NCBI GenBank assembly: GCA_034638255.1
Contig: JAWPGT010000008.1
Coordinates: 1-64,000, forward strand
DNA: 64,000 nucleotides
Source: Coprinus comatus
Lineage: Eukaryota; Basidiomycota; Agaricomycetes; Agaricales; Agaricaceae
Direction: 5' to 3'
Numbering within the stretch: position 1 is the first letter of the stretch; each line of letters starts with the position of its first letter. Both the position numbers and the translations under genes were made by a program. Shown here one piece after another: positions 1 through 11,663 of this stretch. The notes below the pieces were generated by a model, which ran no database searches, had not been told where the DNA came from, and worked only from the letters and a program-made list of their open reading frames with translations.

Positions 1-1168
1 CACTCTTTGCTTAGCAAAATGAGTAACCCTGACCTCGTGGTCTTGAGAAAGACAAAATTAGCAATCTTGGAAAGAGAAAACAAGAAAGAAGGATCTTACC
101 CCTTCGTCCCAATTGGTCCATTTCTTTTGCAATGTAAATGGACTCATTAGCTTGTTCGGCGTGAAGCATCAACATCAAAGCGAGAGCACAGGCATCATGG
201 ATGACTGGGGAGTATTTGTCAGGTAAACCTCCCATGTCTTCTGAGTCTGAGTCAGGGGATGGGATGGTATGTAATACAAAAGCAGCTCTGAGTTTAGCAA
301 ATTGCTTTTCTTCAAGCTATACCAGATTATAGGTAAATATATATTTTTAAATGAGAAAAAAAAACGAAAAACAACAACATAAAACTCACTGGATTGTCAC
401 CATAAAAGTCGCCAAATGGGCTACTCTCGAATAGTTCGAGGTCATATCCAGGAGAGCGGGAAAGCGAATACAGAGGAGCTCTTTCTCTCCAGGTTTAGCA
501 TATTTCCCTTGAGCCAATACATAGCTCGGTCCTTGGCTGCCGGGAAGGGCTTAGGAAGAGGGGGATTTTCCAACAAGGAAGCAAAATCCATGGGAACTGT
601 ATGCGGGTCTCTGAGATCATTCTCTAAGGAGCAAATAAGAATATTGTCCAGGCTACAAGATACTAATAATGCAGTGTGAGTGGTAATGATTTTGGTTTAA
701 GATGAAATGCTGTTTACCTGGTCCCGCTTGAATTATTTCTCTAGCAGATATATTGTTAGTAACAACAGAGGTTTCTTCTCCTAAGTACCCACTTGCGTCC
801 AATTCTAGTATTGTTGAGTGAGCGTTTTGATTTTGGTTACGAATAGTATAACATTTACCTGGACCCAGTGGGTTTTTGTCTCTCGGAACTTCATGGTTGA
901 TAGCAGCAGAAGTTTCTTCATCCAATTCTTCAGACAGATCTGATACCGACAAGGGGGATGGAGGGATATCTTCCTTTTGGGATACACCAACAGGAGATAC
1001 ATCTTTCACGATAGTGGGGCCAACATCAGGTTCAACGTTAGCAGCAGCTTGAACTGGGTGGTTGGCAGTATCTTGAGAAATGGGGGGAGTAGAAGGCAAG
1101 GGAACGTTCTTCTTAGGTCGCCCATGGGAAGAACGAGTTTTAGCAGTATTGGAGGAAGAGGGAGCCAT
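1..1168 (-). CDS. Spliced gene of unknown function, 3' end beyond the window
   Basis: I do not recognise this protein. A consistent spliced model exists with exons (minus strand) 1168-859, 804-718, 662-472, 425-390, 316-100 and 41-1, all GT-AG with introns of 46-73 nt and continuous frame. The start chosen is the Met of MAPSSSNTAK; an upstream in-frame Met at 1252 would add a hydrophobic stretch. The N-terminus is Ser/Pro/Thr-rich with an AT-hook-like HGRPKKN. The middle contains DFASLLENPPLPKPFP. The last visible exon is helical and begins EEKQFAKLRAAFVLHT. The frame still runs at base 1, so the gene is cut by the window edge. Its start lies about 100 bp downstream of the Helitron's last open frame on the same strand, so it is either cargo captured by the Helitron or a neighbouring host gene. 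Function is unknown. Confidence 0.6.
663..931 (-). repeat. Tandem exon-plus-intron duplication
   Basis: Two adjacent units inside the preceding gene, about 805-931 and 663-804, align in both exon and intron. Both exons share a GAAGAAAC..TCTG..TG core and end in the same GPG-type codons followed by GTAAA. Both introns share AACCAAAATCA and a CTCAC block before the acceptor. The first intron (54 nt) is a multiple of three, so retention would not shift the frame. Confidence 0.6.
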
Positions 1169-1264
1169 ATGTTCAGAGTAAGAGGTAGCGATAAAGCAGA
1201 GGGACAAAAGAAAGACAAAGCCTGAAGCGATCCAAGACAAGATAATGTCCACCTTTATAGGGCT

Positions 1265-4200
1265 TCAATAATAATATAAAATAAAGAAAAAATAAAGAAA
1301 GGAAAAAAAAAAAAGGAAGAAAAAAAAAAGAAGAAGATAAGAAACAAGGGGAAACAGGCAAGCAATGAGAGACGGAAATGAATTGACTTGATGGCTATCG
1401 GACAACATGTTGATAGCCAGAGAGGAAGGGAGATGGCCCAGGAAAGAGTATGGGGTGATGGTTGGTAGGAAGGCTATGAGAATCAAGGGAGTTAGAGAGA
1501 GATTCACCAGTTCCTTAATGCGAATCACTGAATTTGAAAGACAGATAATTGAATGATGATAATAATGGCGGGAATGAAGGGATATCTCATGCAGTTTGTA
1601 AAGAATAGACGTAAATATGTGGCTTCTTGGTTCCCAAATAATGAGATCTGTCAATATGAGAAGCATCCTTACATGAGCAAGTGTCCTGGCATTTAATGTG
1701 GTCTGACGAATATCTTGACATGAAAAAGCCGCTGTCTTCGAACACGGCGTTCCATTATTGGTTTGACCATCATACAACCAAGTTGCACCGCCTGGCAGGA
1801 TCAATCTAGCACAAAAATGATGATCTCTGTGGTAAATTATTGCAGACAGCCTATAGAAAGCGGTTGCATGAACACAAGGAAGTTGGATAAACTCCAAGGG
1901 ATAGACACTGTTTTTTTCAGGATGGATTTCGAAGAAAAGGATGGGTAAACAGCAAGAGCCCGTAGATTCCATAGAACTGACAGGCTCAACAATTTGACTG
2001 GAAACCTCAATTCCTTCGGCATCCGAGGAACTCTGAGAGGAAAAATATTACCGGACATTCCGTGTGATCAGCAAGTGGATAATTGGTAGATAAAAAAGGA
2101 TAGTGACGTGAAAACCACTGCTTCAAGGCATGGTATGTAAATATAGGACGACCTGACTGGTTGCTTAACAAAAAAGGTAGTGTTAATGCTTTATCAATAA
2201 ATAGACAAGATGAATGACAAGGTTTAATATAATAAGAATATTGGTATGATGGAAGAGGAAACAAACATTCAATGATATTTGAGATTGATGCAGGAACTGG
2301 TCCAAAACGAGGGAACAGCAAGGGTTTTTGTTTGGATAGGTCATCTCTAAATAAATCCCTCATAGAGTCAAATATACCAGATGATACGTTGCTACCGAGT
2401 AAATTCAATTCTGCAAAAAAATTTATCAAATTATTTAAGATTGGTGATACACAACCCAAAGATTCAATAGCACTTGGAGATAATGCTAAAAAACAAGAAT
2501 AGAGGGCCATGAAGTCATAAGAACATGACCAATTCTCAGAAGACCATGTACAACTGGCCTCAAATGTACGTAGGAGAACATTTGTGTTACTTGGAGGATT
2601 GTATCTTTTTGTTTCCTGGTTTGACGCTTCAAGACGTGCCTTCTTGTTAATGGTGGTATCAATACCATCAACACTATGGTTATTATCACTACCAAGATCC
2701 TTGTATTTTGTATCTGGTTTCTGCCCCCTTTTCTTTGGAATTAGAGAATTAGATTCACCAATGATATCAAATATGGGTAAATGATTGATTACTCCAATAT
2801 TTTTTTCCGTTTCTGGCTCAGGGACATTTTTAAAAGGGTCGGATGAATAACCATAACGGATCATAGTGTTAAACTCAATGGCCTCAAGACGCTGTACTTC
2901 TTGATACAAATCACTAGGTATTGGTTTGTTGAGGTCTGAAAGAGTAACGGGTTGGGTAATACATAGCCCATTTCTGGTTCTTGCTCTTGAAGCAGCCACA
3001 TAGGATGCAAAACCACCACCTTCATGAAGAAAGACTAGAACGTTAGGCAATGTTTTTCCCTGAGCAGAGTGACCAGTAACTGCGAAACCCGGTTGAATTG
3101 GTATCTGCTGTCTGGTAATTTTGACCGTTTCTTTTGAACTTAAGTCAGAGCCTTGAAACTGGTAAAGGAACGTGAAAGTATTCGGAAATAAGGGGAACCA
3201 TCCTCTTGGTAAACATTCCAACCGAACAGGGCTGTCAGGAAACTCGACTATAACACAAGTGCAACAGATAAACCCTTGAACACTTGTATCGTAAAAGAAT
3301 TTTCTCACATATCCTTGGCTCCCATTTGTGATTTTTAACTCTGTTGATATGTTTTTGTTACGGAGAATAACTGGCATAGACTCATATAAAGGGATAAACC
3401 CAGGTAAGGCGTTTTGGTGTTTTGAAGAAGAAAAATTGAGCTTAAGTAAAAGTTTGCATTCATCAACAGTTAATACTCTAGTACCAGCAGTAATAGCATC
3501 TTGAGCAGCCATCATGAACATTGTAGCCGCCGACAGATTTAGCCTTCAAGAAGTTCAATGTTTGGCGTAAATGATTCGTACCAACAATTGCAGCAGCTGT
3601 AGTATTTTCTTCAGCGCCCATATCAATACCATATGGATGTAAACCACTTTTTATAACCCTGGAATTAAATAATATAACATCTTGTGCAATGCAACTCCTA
3701 ATTCTAAGTCTTTGAACGGCTTCACCATATTCTATATCATCTTTCATTCTCTGCTGTTGGGTGAGTTCCACCACTACATCAATTGATTTCCAGGCAAGTC
3801 TACCAAGCCTTCGAAGTAGTTCATCATTGCTCTGAGCTAATTTTGACGAAATAGGAGTAAAAAGGGGAGTACCACCAACGGGCGGAAACTGGTAAAAATC
3901 ACCAGCAAACACAACAGTAATACCACCAAACCAGTCATTTGGTGACTCTCTAGCAAAACGGAGTGCATGATCAATTTCGCAAAGAAGCTGAGCACTGTTG
4001 AGAGAAACTTCGTCTATCATCATAAAATATCTACATTCTGCCATTCTTCTCTTAACAGAGTTTTGTTTTGAATGCTGACAATGATAGAATAGTCCTCTGA
4101 ACTTGAGCCTAGACTGCGATTGCCTTTTCCTAAGTTCTTTTTCTTTATCTTAATACCCAGGCCTTTATGAACTGTCATGCCGTCAATATTACTTGCAGCT

Positions 4201-6148
4201 GATCCAGTAGGAGCAAGAAAGCGGATTCTGTGTCCACACCCATAGTGATCCATTACTTTCTTGACTGCTTTAACTACATGTGTTTTTCCTGTTCCTCCTG
4301 GTCCAGTCATAAGCATTCGGAGTTGTTGTTCTTCCGGTTCTTTGTTTACATATCGTTTGATGTAATGTTTTGAGATAATACGAAAGGCCATCACCTGCTT
4401 TTTGTTCAAGAGAAATTCACTTTCAACCTTGCTAATGATTTCTGCAGTAGATATGACAGGCTTTTCAGAATTTGGCGCAATGGTATCAGTAATTCTTAAA
4501 ACGGTTTCATGACGTGTTGATATATCCAAGCCAACGAGCACACGTTCTGTAGAGGCTTCAGTTTTATTGATGTTCTGTGTTTCAGGATTCAACATCTGCC
4601 TCCTTTGGTGGGTAATAATGCTCTCCTGTTCCTTTATCTGATGCTTCCATTTAAGAACAAGAGTTGATGTTAGGGTTTGTATATCAACATGTTTTTCATC
4701 TTGTCCCAAGGGTGTAGATTTATCATCAGGTAAGGATATGGGCTGATGTTCATCAGATGATGTGGGTTTTTCTACGATGTTGGACGAGGAGATGGTTTGA
4801 TGTTCACCAGATGAGATGGGTTTTTCTACTATGTTGGGCGACGATATGGGTTGATGTTCTATAGCAAGATGATTGGTATTGATGGAATTTTTAATTATAA
4901 CAGGGGAGAGCCACTTAGACTGCTGCAACAAGGATATGGTATGCCATGCTTTGAATTCTTGCTCTGAAGTTAACCTTGTATCGCTCGCAACATCAGATAA
5001 ATCCAATTTGTCAAGGTTCAAGCCTGCCATGGAAGCGGTGGCTATGGAATTGGACATGGTAATACTCTCTTTTGTAAACGCTTGCTGTTTACGTATTCTC
5101 TCTGCATCGTGTTGATCTTCACATTCATGTACAGCATTCCAGTTTTTCATGACTAATTTCGATGATTCCGAAAAAACATATTGTTGGAATTCCTGATCAA
5201 CCGTCAAACCATCTGACAACAAGGGGGTTGTTTGACTAAATGGTTTAAAATGAGCTAATGCAAACAAAGGCCAAGAACTGCTTGAGTCTCTTGGTATTGA
5301 AATGCCGACTACTCTTGGAACAAGGTCTTGGGAACCTTCTCCTCTTTCTTCATTCCAAAACTCAACAAGATGGTGGGTTTTATGAAGAGGATGGCCTTCT
5401 TTCAAAGCATACCTTCTAAAAACTCCCATTCGAGTTTCATGAGTATTTTTTAAAGTTGCACTTCTACGAATGGTTTGTAGTCGGATACATTTAGAAAAGT
5501 TATAGAAATTCATATCAAATAAGTCGTCAGACCTAAACCAATAATGATGGACTTGAGTAGAATCCATTAAAGCTCCTTTTTTCGTGGTCACAATTACCAA
5601 AGGCAGAGGCTCAAGTTCTTCCTTTTCAAAACTGCGAGTCAATATATCATTAATTACGATTCCATATTGTTCTTTAATGAAAGATAGCAATAGACCAGAC
5701 ATCATAGGAGTGCTATTATGAGAAGAAATGTTGTCCCCAAAACCCTTTAAGTAACGAGCTGCCTGTTGAGCGTGAATCTGTTGTCTTCTGGTAAACTGGG
5801 AAAGACACCTGTGTAGAAGAAGCTTTGCTTGCTCAACAGCGGAACATTCTCCAGAGCTAGATTCCACAACAACCTTAGAAAGTAAACTAAGTATTTCATA
5901 CGTCTTGATATCCATCTTGGTAATATAATCAGATATGTAAAACATTGCCGCTTTTGCTGCCTTACCAGACAGAATACATTTGATATCATGATTGTGACAA
6001 CAAAAGACAAGTATATATGGATTGAAGTAATTAACATTTCCATCTCGACATAGAAGTACAATGGATTGTGTAGCCTCATCGTAATAGGAGGCATCAACTA
6101 CCTCATGTGGGAATAAAAATCTGCATTTATTTTCATTACCATATTTAT
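1265..6148 (-). pseudogene. Helitron C-terminal half: Rep tyrosine motif, Pif1-type helicase, USP-like protease
   Basis: This half begins at the retrotransposon junction. The two-tyrosine motif YISDYITK of the Rep nuclease is encoded near 5915-5945. Helicase motifs follow: Walker A GPGGTGKT near 4280, IDEVS near 4010, GDFYQFPP near 3890, GHSAQGKT near 3060 and the SRARTRNG motif VI near 2970. After the helicase comes NWSCSYDFM, which resembles a USP cysteine box, and then YHRDHHFCARLILPGG with a WLYDG segment resembling a USP histidine box. Three frame changes break it: near 4037 (probably one missing base), near 3520, and near 1975-2045, where a 46-nt GT-AG intron is an alternative explanation. 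The helicase would unwind DNA during rolling-circle transposition; the protease-like domain is a known fungal Helitron accessory of unclear role. Confidence 0.8.
6144..6148. repeat. Target-site duplication, left copy (TTTAT)
   Basis: Five bases TTTAT lie directly outside the left LTR and match the five bases directly outside the right LTR. Five-base duplications are typical of Ty3/gypsy integrases. Confidence 0.9.
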
Positions 6149-6785
6149 TGTTATGACCACGAACCGTTAAGCTGAACACTCCTGGAACTTAAACGCTAGA
6201 GTGCAGTCGTGTAGGAACGTGCGATCAATAAAACACTCTGCTGCAATCTCAAGGCCTTTCAACCTAGTGACCGAGAGGTATGGAGACAGAGATGTATAAG
6301 GGCTACAACAGAAGAGATTAAAGCTTAGGGCTTTAATCGTCTAATACAGCGAGTATTTATACTATTCTAGGAATGTACCTATTAATAGCTACTAACTACG
6401 TATATCCCAAATACTCGTCATCGCTTTATAATCTACTCCATACACAATGCTAGAACTGTCAACAGGAGTAGGTGAGACATCGGGGTCGGGGACTATTTAC
6501 TCCATATACAATGAAAGATTAGTCAACAGGAGTAAAATGACGAAACAGATAACTAATACTGGAGCTGGGGAAATGTATACTTCTAAGCATAAGTGGAGTC
6601 TCATACTTAGTTCGACGTTAGGTCATAACGATGTCATAGTGATGTCACTGTGATGTCACCGGGGAATGGTATGTCAAGCAGAGTCGTCCATGGTGTCATC
6701 ATTGGGAATGAGTTCGGGGAAGATGGCGAACAAGTCTTCCTCGGTGGTGGTGGTACGGGCCGGTGGTTTGGGTGGACTCGTAACA
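6149..6785 (-). repeat. 3' LTR (637 bp)
   Basis: Direct repeat of 13782-14417, identical by eye except for one extra A in the AATAAAACAC stretch. It starts TGTTATGACC and ends CTCGTAACA on the + strand. Relative to the element's transcription it is the downstream LTR, because gag-pol reads on the minus strand. It contains the last codons of the 3' ORF. Confidence 0.95.
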
Positions 6786-8002
6786 TTACTTCCTTCCTTA
6801 AGGGGAATGTCCTCATTCTCAACTTCAGAGGTCTCTGCAAGGGGAGCCAGTGATGTTGGCCTCGGCGACGGGGTCGTAGTCTTCTCCAAAGTCTCGTCCA
6901 AAGTCTTCTTGATTTGATCCAGTACTCTGGCGTGAGCGGCGGCGTGCTTGGCGAGAGTGGGAATGGCATCGATGATGTCTTTCACTGCGAGATCCAGTCG
7001 GAATCGGGGTACGGGGTGTCGATCGTGAGCGGCGTATCTCTGGTGGTTCATGAATGCTAGGATGCGTTGTCCCTCGATTGATTGGTCGTTGTGTCGGTTG
7101 CTGTTGTAAAAGTGTCCTATCTCCTTGTAGAATGTTACTGTCCGTTTTATCGGCAGGGCGGAGTTTAGGGTTTTGGATGTAGTGCTCCTCAATAATGGAG
7201 GTCGGGATGGTGTTGGAAGGGAGGCCTTTGTACTTGTTGCGGGAGCAATGCTTGGCATAGTGGCCTGGAGCAGTTTGCTTACAGTGGTTGCAGAAGTAAC
7301 TTTCGCAATGTGGTAGGAAGTGGTTATGTCCGTTACATGCAGGGCACCGACGCTGTGTGGATTTAATTGGTGGCATGTATGGGGTCTGGGGACATTGGCT
7401 GGGAACGTTTGGTGGGATAGTAGGTTGGTCAGGTAGTAGCTTTCCTGAGTGGTCAGGTTCCGGCCCATTGTTCGAGCATGTAGTGGTTCCTGAGGAGGGG
7501 CGTGAGTCGCTTCCGAGTAATCTCTAGAAAGGGTTCCGTCCCTTCGAGTCTCAAGGTTGCTAGTGCTAACATATCGTGGTCCAAAACTAACGCTGAAGAG
7601 CGAAGGTCTTGAATTTCGGGATCTGTCAAGATCCTGGAAAAGCTGGTGGAGGCTAGCATGCTCTGGTTGTGAAAAACCATTCGATTGGAGTTTTTGACAA
7701 GTGTGGGCCAAGGTGTCCCAAAGGTACAGTTCCTTAGCTCTTTGAGGAAAGTAAGCAGATAGGTCTTCCCGAAGGGTGTGAAGGAGTGTGCGGCGTTCAG
7801 AGTTGTTTCGATGAACGGATTCGAGGTCAGCGATGTATGTTTCGCATGATAGTCGGAATCGAACAAGCTGAGTGTCAGGGGAATACGGGAGAGGGATGCG
7901 TGTGGTGGAACCATTGGCAGGAGCCAAGGTTTGGGTTGGGAGTACGGTGGAGGGGGCATTGGTGATAGTAGTGATGGGTGTATTGGGAGGAGAGTAGAGC
8001 AT
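6674..8002 (-). CDS. Extra 3' ORF of the retrotransposon, with zinc-knuckle segment in another frame
   Basis: A 442-codon open frame lies between the chromodomain and the 3' LTR. It runs through the polypurine tract and ends 112 nt inside the LTR. The protein is Pro/Thr-rich with a helical N-terminal half (DTLAHTCQKLQSNGF) and an acidic end. In a second frame, 7376-6825, two CCHC-like knuckles appear: CPACNGHNHFLPHC and CNHCKQTAPGHYAKHC. The first frame again looks protein-like after about 7130 (KRTVTFYKEIGHFY). The simplest reading is one gag-like nucleic-acid-binding protein broken by two compensating frame changes; true dual coding is the alternative. It is not recognisable as an envelope protein. 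Its function is unknown. Confidence 0.6.
   Translation of the reverse strand: MLYSPPNTPITTITNAPSTVLPTQTLAPANGSTTRIPLPYSPDTQLVRFRLSCETYIADLESVHRNNSERRTLLHTLREDLSAYFPQRAKELYLWDTLAHTCQKLQSNGFSQPEHASLHQLFQDLDRSRNSRPSLFSVSFGPRYVSTSNLETRRDGTLSRDYSEATHAPPQEPLHARTMGRNLTTQESYYLTNLLSHQTFPANVPRPHTCHQLNPHSVGALHVTDITTSYHIAKVTSATTVSKLLQATMPSIAPATSTKASLPTPSRPPLLRSTTSKTLNSALPIKRTVTFYKEIGHFYNSNRHNDQSIEGQRILAFMNHQRYAAHDRHPVPRFRLDLAVKDIIDAIPTLAKHAAAHARVLDQIKKTLDETLEKTTTPSPRPTSLAPLAETSEVENEDIPLKEGSNVTSPPKPPARTTTTEEDLFAIFPELIPNDDTMDDSA
6789..6799 (-). promoter_or_regulatory. Polypurine tract
   Basis: In the element's sense direction AAGGAAGGAAG lies three bases upstream of the 3' LTR. This is the expected place for the plus-strand primer of reverse transcription. 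The tract lies inside the 3' ORF, so those bases are also coding. Confidence 0.75.
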
Positions 8003-8018
8003 TGAACTGGGGATTTGG

Positions 8019-11000
8019 TCAGAGTCCGTGTCTCTTTTTATAATCTTTTAGGATTGCTCCTGAATTGGTAAGATTTGATTCAGGCTCCCAAGAATCTTCC
8101 GTAGAAGAGTATCCTTTCCAATGAACAAGATACCGTCTTGTCCTCGGGGTTCCTCGGTGGTTCAGGATATTTTCGACTTCGTATTCTTCTTCTCCATTTA
8201 CGATATCTGGAGGTGGTGCTGTAAACATTTTGCCATATACGTCATTCTCTTTGACAGGAGTGAGGAGTTGGATATGGAATTTGTTGTGGATCCTCCACGT
8301 CATTGGTAACTCTAGTTCATAGGTGGTTGTTCCTATTTTGCGTAGAATTTTGAAGGGGCCTTCTCGGCGCTGTGCCATTTTCTTCGATTTGTATTTGATT
8401 TGGAGGTTTCTGTTATCGAGCCAGACCCGTTGTCCTGGTTCTAGGGTTGGTAATGGTCTGTTCGATCGAGCGGCCATAAGTTGACGCATATGTTCATGAG
8501 CTTCTTGAGCCTGTTCTCTTGTTTGTTTGAGGTACTCAAATCGGGATGAGATAGATGGGATGTTTGAGGGTTCTTCCGTAGTATGGAATATTTTTGGTGC
8601 ATAGCCATACATTAGTTCGAATGGGGTTTGAGTGCGACCAGCATGGGTGCGGGAATTGTGTGTAAATTCGAGGATAGGCAGTGCTCATGCCCAAGCATTG
8701 GGGTTTGCAGAGCAATAGATGGATAAGAATAGTTCGATCTCCTGATTGAATCTTTCGGTTGATCCGTCGGATTGAGGATGATAGGCAGTCGAGTATGCGG
8801 GTTCTATATTTAGTTTTGAATAGAATTCTTGCATTGACTTGGCGATGAATTGGGGTCCTCGATCTGAGATAACCTTTTCGGGAGTTCCGAATTTGGCGAA
8901 TAACCGTTCTATCAATAGCTCGGCTATGTCATCGGCTGTGGCTGTTTTCGCAGTAGGAATAATTAATATCCCCTTTGTAAGTCCATGGTCCACTATGGAC
9001 AATATAGAGTCATAGGGGCCGTCTGGAGGTAGATCCGTTATCATGTCCATGGAGATTTGGGTGAATGGACGGATGGAAGCAGGTCCTTTTATGGGTTGTA
9101 AAGGTGCTTTGAGTGGGTGGCGGTTGATCTTGTATTGTTGACAAGTTCCACAACCTTGAACGTAGTTGTGTACGAACGAGTTCATACCGGGCCAGTAACA
9201 GTATTGCTTTAGTTTTCGTAAAGTTTCTGTAATTCCTGGATGTCCAGCGGTGATATGGTCGTGTACTCTTTGTAAGAGGGATCGTCTAAGAAGAAGATCA
9301 TCTGGGATGACAATCTTATTCTGGTAGCGGAGGAAACCATCGTCATCGATGACGTATGTTTCAGGAATAGATGAAGACCGTTGCTGAGTGACGTCTTTTA
9401 TTTTCTGACCGATGAGGTCATCAATAATGCAGAGTGACGTTTCTTGTAAGTCTGTGGAGAATAATGACGGGGGTAGTGCAGTTACGTCATGATTATCGTC
9501 TCCGATAGGTACGTGATCAGGTCTTCGGGATAGATGATCAGCGGGACCATTTTTCTTGCCGGGAATATGTCGGATTTCGATGTTGAATCTTTGCATATAC
9601 GCTGTCCATCGTGCTTGTCGTCGGTTGAGATCTTGAGGGTTTTTCCAACGTTTGAGGTTTTCGTGATCGGACCATACAATGGTTTTGTGTGGTGATCCTT
9701 CGAAGTAGTGTCTCCACTCTGTGAGTGCTCGAATTATTGCGAGAAATTCTTGCTCTGAGCAATGATAGTTTCGTTCGGCGGGATTGAAACTTCAGCTGTG
9801 ATAAGCAACTGGGTGCTTGACTCCATTGGTGTCTCGTTGTAGTAGGACAGCTCCTGTTGCGTATAGAGATGCATCGCATTCTATTTCAAACGGTTTAGTT
9901 TGATCGGCAACTGTGAGGATGGGCTGTGTGAGAAATCGCGCTTTCAGATCTTCGAATGAAGACTGGCATTCGGATGTCCAATCGAATACTTTAGTATTAG
10001 ACATAAGAGCGTTAAGCGGATGTGCGAGGTCGGAGTAGTTTCGAATGAATTTGCGGTAGAAGTTGCAAAATCCAATGAACTTGCGAACGTCTCGTACTGA
10101 TTTGGGTACGGGCCATTGTTGGATGCCTTGTAATTTTGCGGGGTCCATGGCGATGTTGTTGGGGGTGATGATTACACCGAGATACTCGAGGTGTTGTTTT
10201 TCGAATTCGCATTTCTCTGTTTTGAGAAATAGATCATTCTTTAGGAGGATTCGTAGTACTTCTTTAGTAATACGGCGAAGTTCCTCTTTGGTTTTGGCAT
10301 GAATGAGGATATCATCCATATAGACAATGACTTCTCCATCATCTATCAGCTTTCTAAACAATGAGTCCATCATTGCTTGGAAGGTAGCTGGCGAATTGCA
10401 CATTCCAAAGAACATGACTGTGGGTTCGAAAAGTCCTTTAGTTGTTTTAAAGGCTCCTTTCCATTGATCTCCATCTTTTATGCGGATATTGTTATATCCT
10501 AGACGAACATCAAGTTTTGTGAACCATTTCATCTCTCAATTTGTTGAGTATTGATGAGATGAGGGGAATGGGATATGCGTTTTTGATAGTGTGTTGATTT
10601 AGATATCTGTAATCTTGACAGGGCCGTAGTTTTCCATCTTTCTTTCCTACAAAGAAGAAAGGGGAGGCCATAGGTGATTTTGAAGGTCGAATGTAACCTT
10701 TTTCAAGATTCTCTTTTAAGAAGGTGTCGAGTTCCTTCTCTTCTAGAGGTGATAACCGATATGGTTTAATTGAACGAGCTTCGAATGAATCTTCGAGTTC
10801 AATTTTATGATCCCAAGGTCGGGTTTGAGGAAAGCGTTCTGATGCTTTCTTGTCAAAGAGTTTGTAGAATTCGGCAAACTCTTTAGGAACGACTTTCTTA
10901 GGGTCGTCTTGTTTCTTGTCACCAAATTGTTGAGCAATGGTGTTAGAGGATGATGTTTTGACGTTGATTTCAACTGAGTCTTCCTCGTCGAGGCAGATTT

Positions 11001-11508
11001 TGTTCAGTTGTGTGTCATCATCTGTAATGGTTTGAATTAGATCAAGGTATATCTCGTCGCTTGATTCTTCTTCTCTCCATTTAAGTAATCTGTCAGACCA
11101 ATTGATGTCTGGATTATTTTGCTGTAACCAGGGGAATCCTAAAATGATTCTAGGTTTTCCGAGACTGATTATTTTGGCTTCGATGGTTGTTTGTCGACCA
11201 TTAACTGTACAGTTCAATGGGGAATAGAATGAACAAACACCATTTTTGGTACCATCTGCATTGTAAGCAGTAATGGGTTTTAAGAGTTTCTTGACAGGCC
11301 ATTGGTGTTGTTTAACCAAAGCTGGGTCAATAAAATTTCCTCCTGCTCCTGAGTCGATGAGGGCAAGGATATCCACGGTTTCTGAGTTGGCTACTGCACT
11401 GGAAGTTTGTGTGGGGGCGTAGATAGAGTTGGATCCATTTCCTCCGAGTTGTACAGCGTTGAGTGGAAGAGGAATAGAATATGATGATGTAGATGGGGCA
11501 GTAGACAC
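8019..11508 (-). pseudogene. pol: Pol polyprotein: protease, RT, RNase H, integrase, chromodomain (broken)
   Basis: Protease has the active-site [10 protein letters not shown] near 11360. Reverse transcriptase begins with [12 protein letters not shown] and carries VYMDDILIH near 10315. RNase H follows, with DASLYATGAVL and the later HIPGKKNGPADHLSR. Integrase shows an HHCC zinc finger (H..H, CGTCQQYK near 9140) and the acidic residues of MDMITDL, ISDRGPQF and DGSTERFNQE. The chromodomain contains YLVHWKGYSSTEDSWEP near 8100. Breaks are a one-base frame change near 10530 in RT, a TGA just after AYHS (near 9790) at the start of RNase H, and a TGA after NAWA (8685-8687) in the integrase C-terminus. 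Both stops sit where CGA would be a one-step source. The copy cannot make full-length Pol without suppression. Confidence 0.92.
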
Positions 11509-11663
11509 AGATGGAAGAGAGTTAGATGTGGTGGCTAATCTCTTTAAGCAAAATCCTTGATTTCGCTGTTGAAATCGTCGTTCATGTTATCTTGGGAGAA
11601 GTAATCGTAGACGTCTGCTACTTCTTCTTCAGGGGCGGTTTCAATGAGGTTGTTGATCTGGCG

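Noticed and set aside
4017..4037. GT...AG segment of 21 nt at the helicase frame change
   Set aside because: Far too short for a spliceosomal intron. A one-base loss explains the frame change better.
6447..6653. Identical small ORF in both LTRs (also 14079-14285)
   Set aside because: It runs antisense to the element and is duplicated only because the LTRs are duplicated. No coding evidence.
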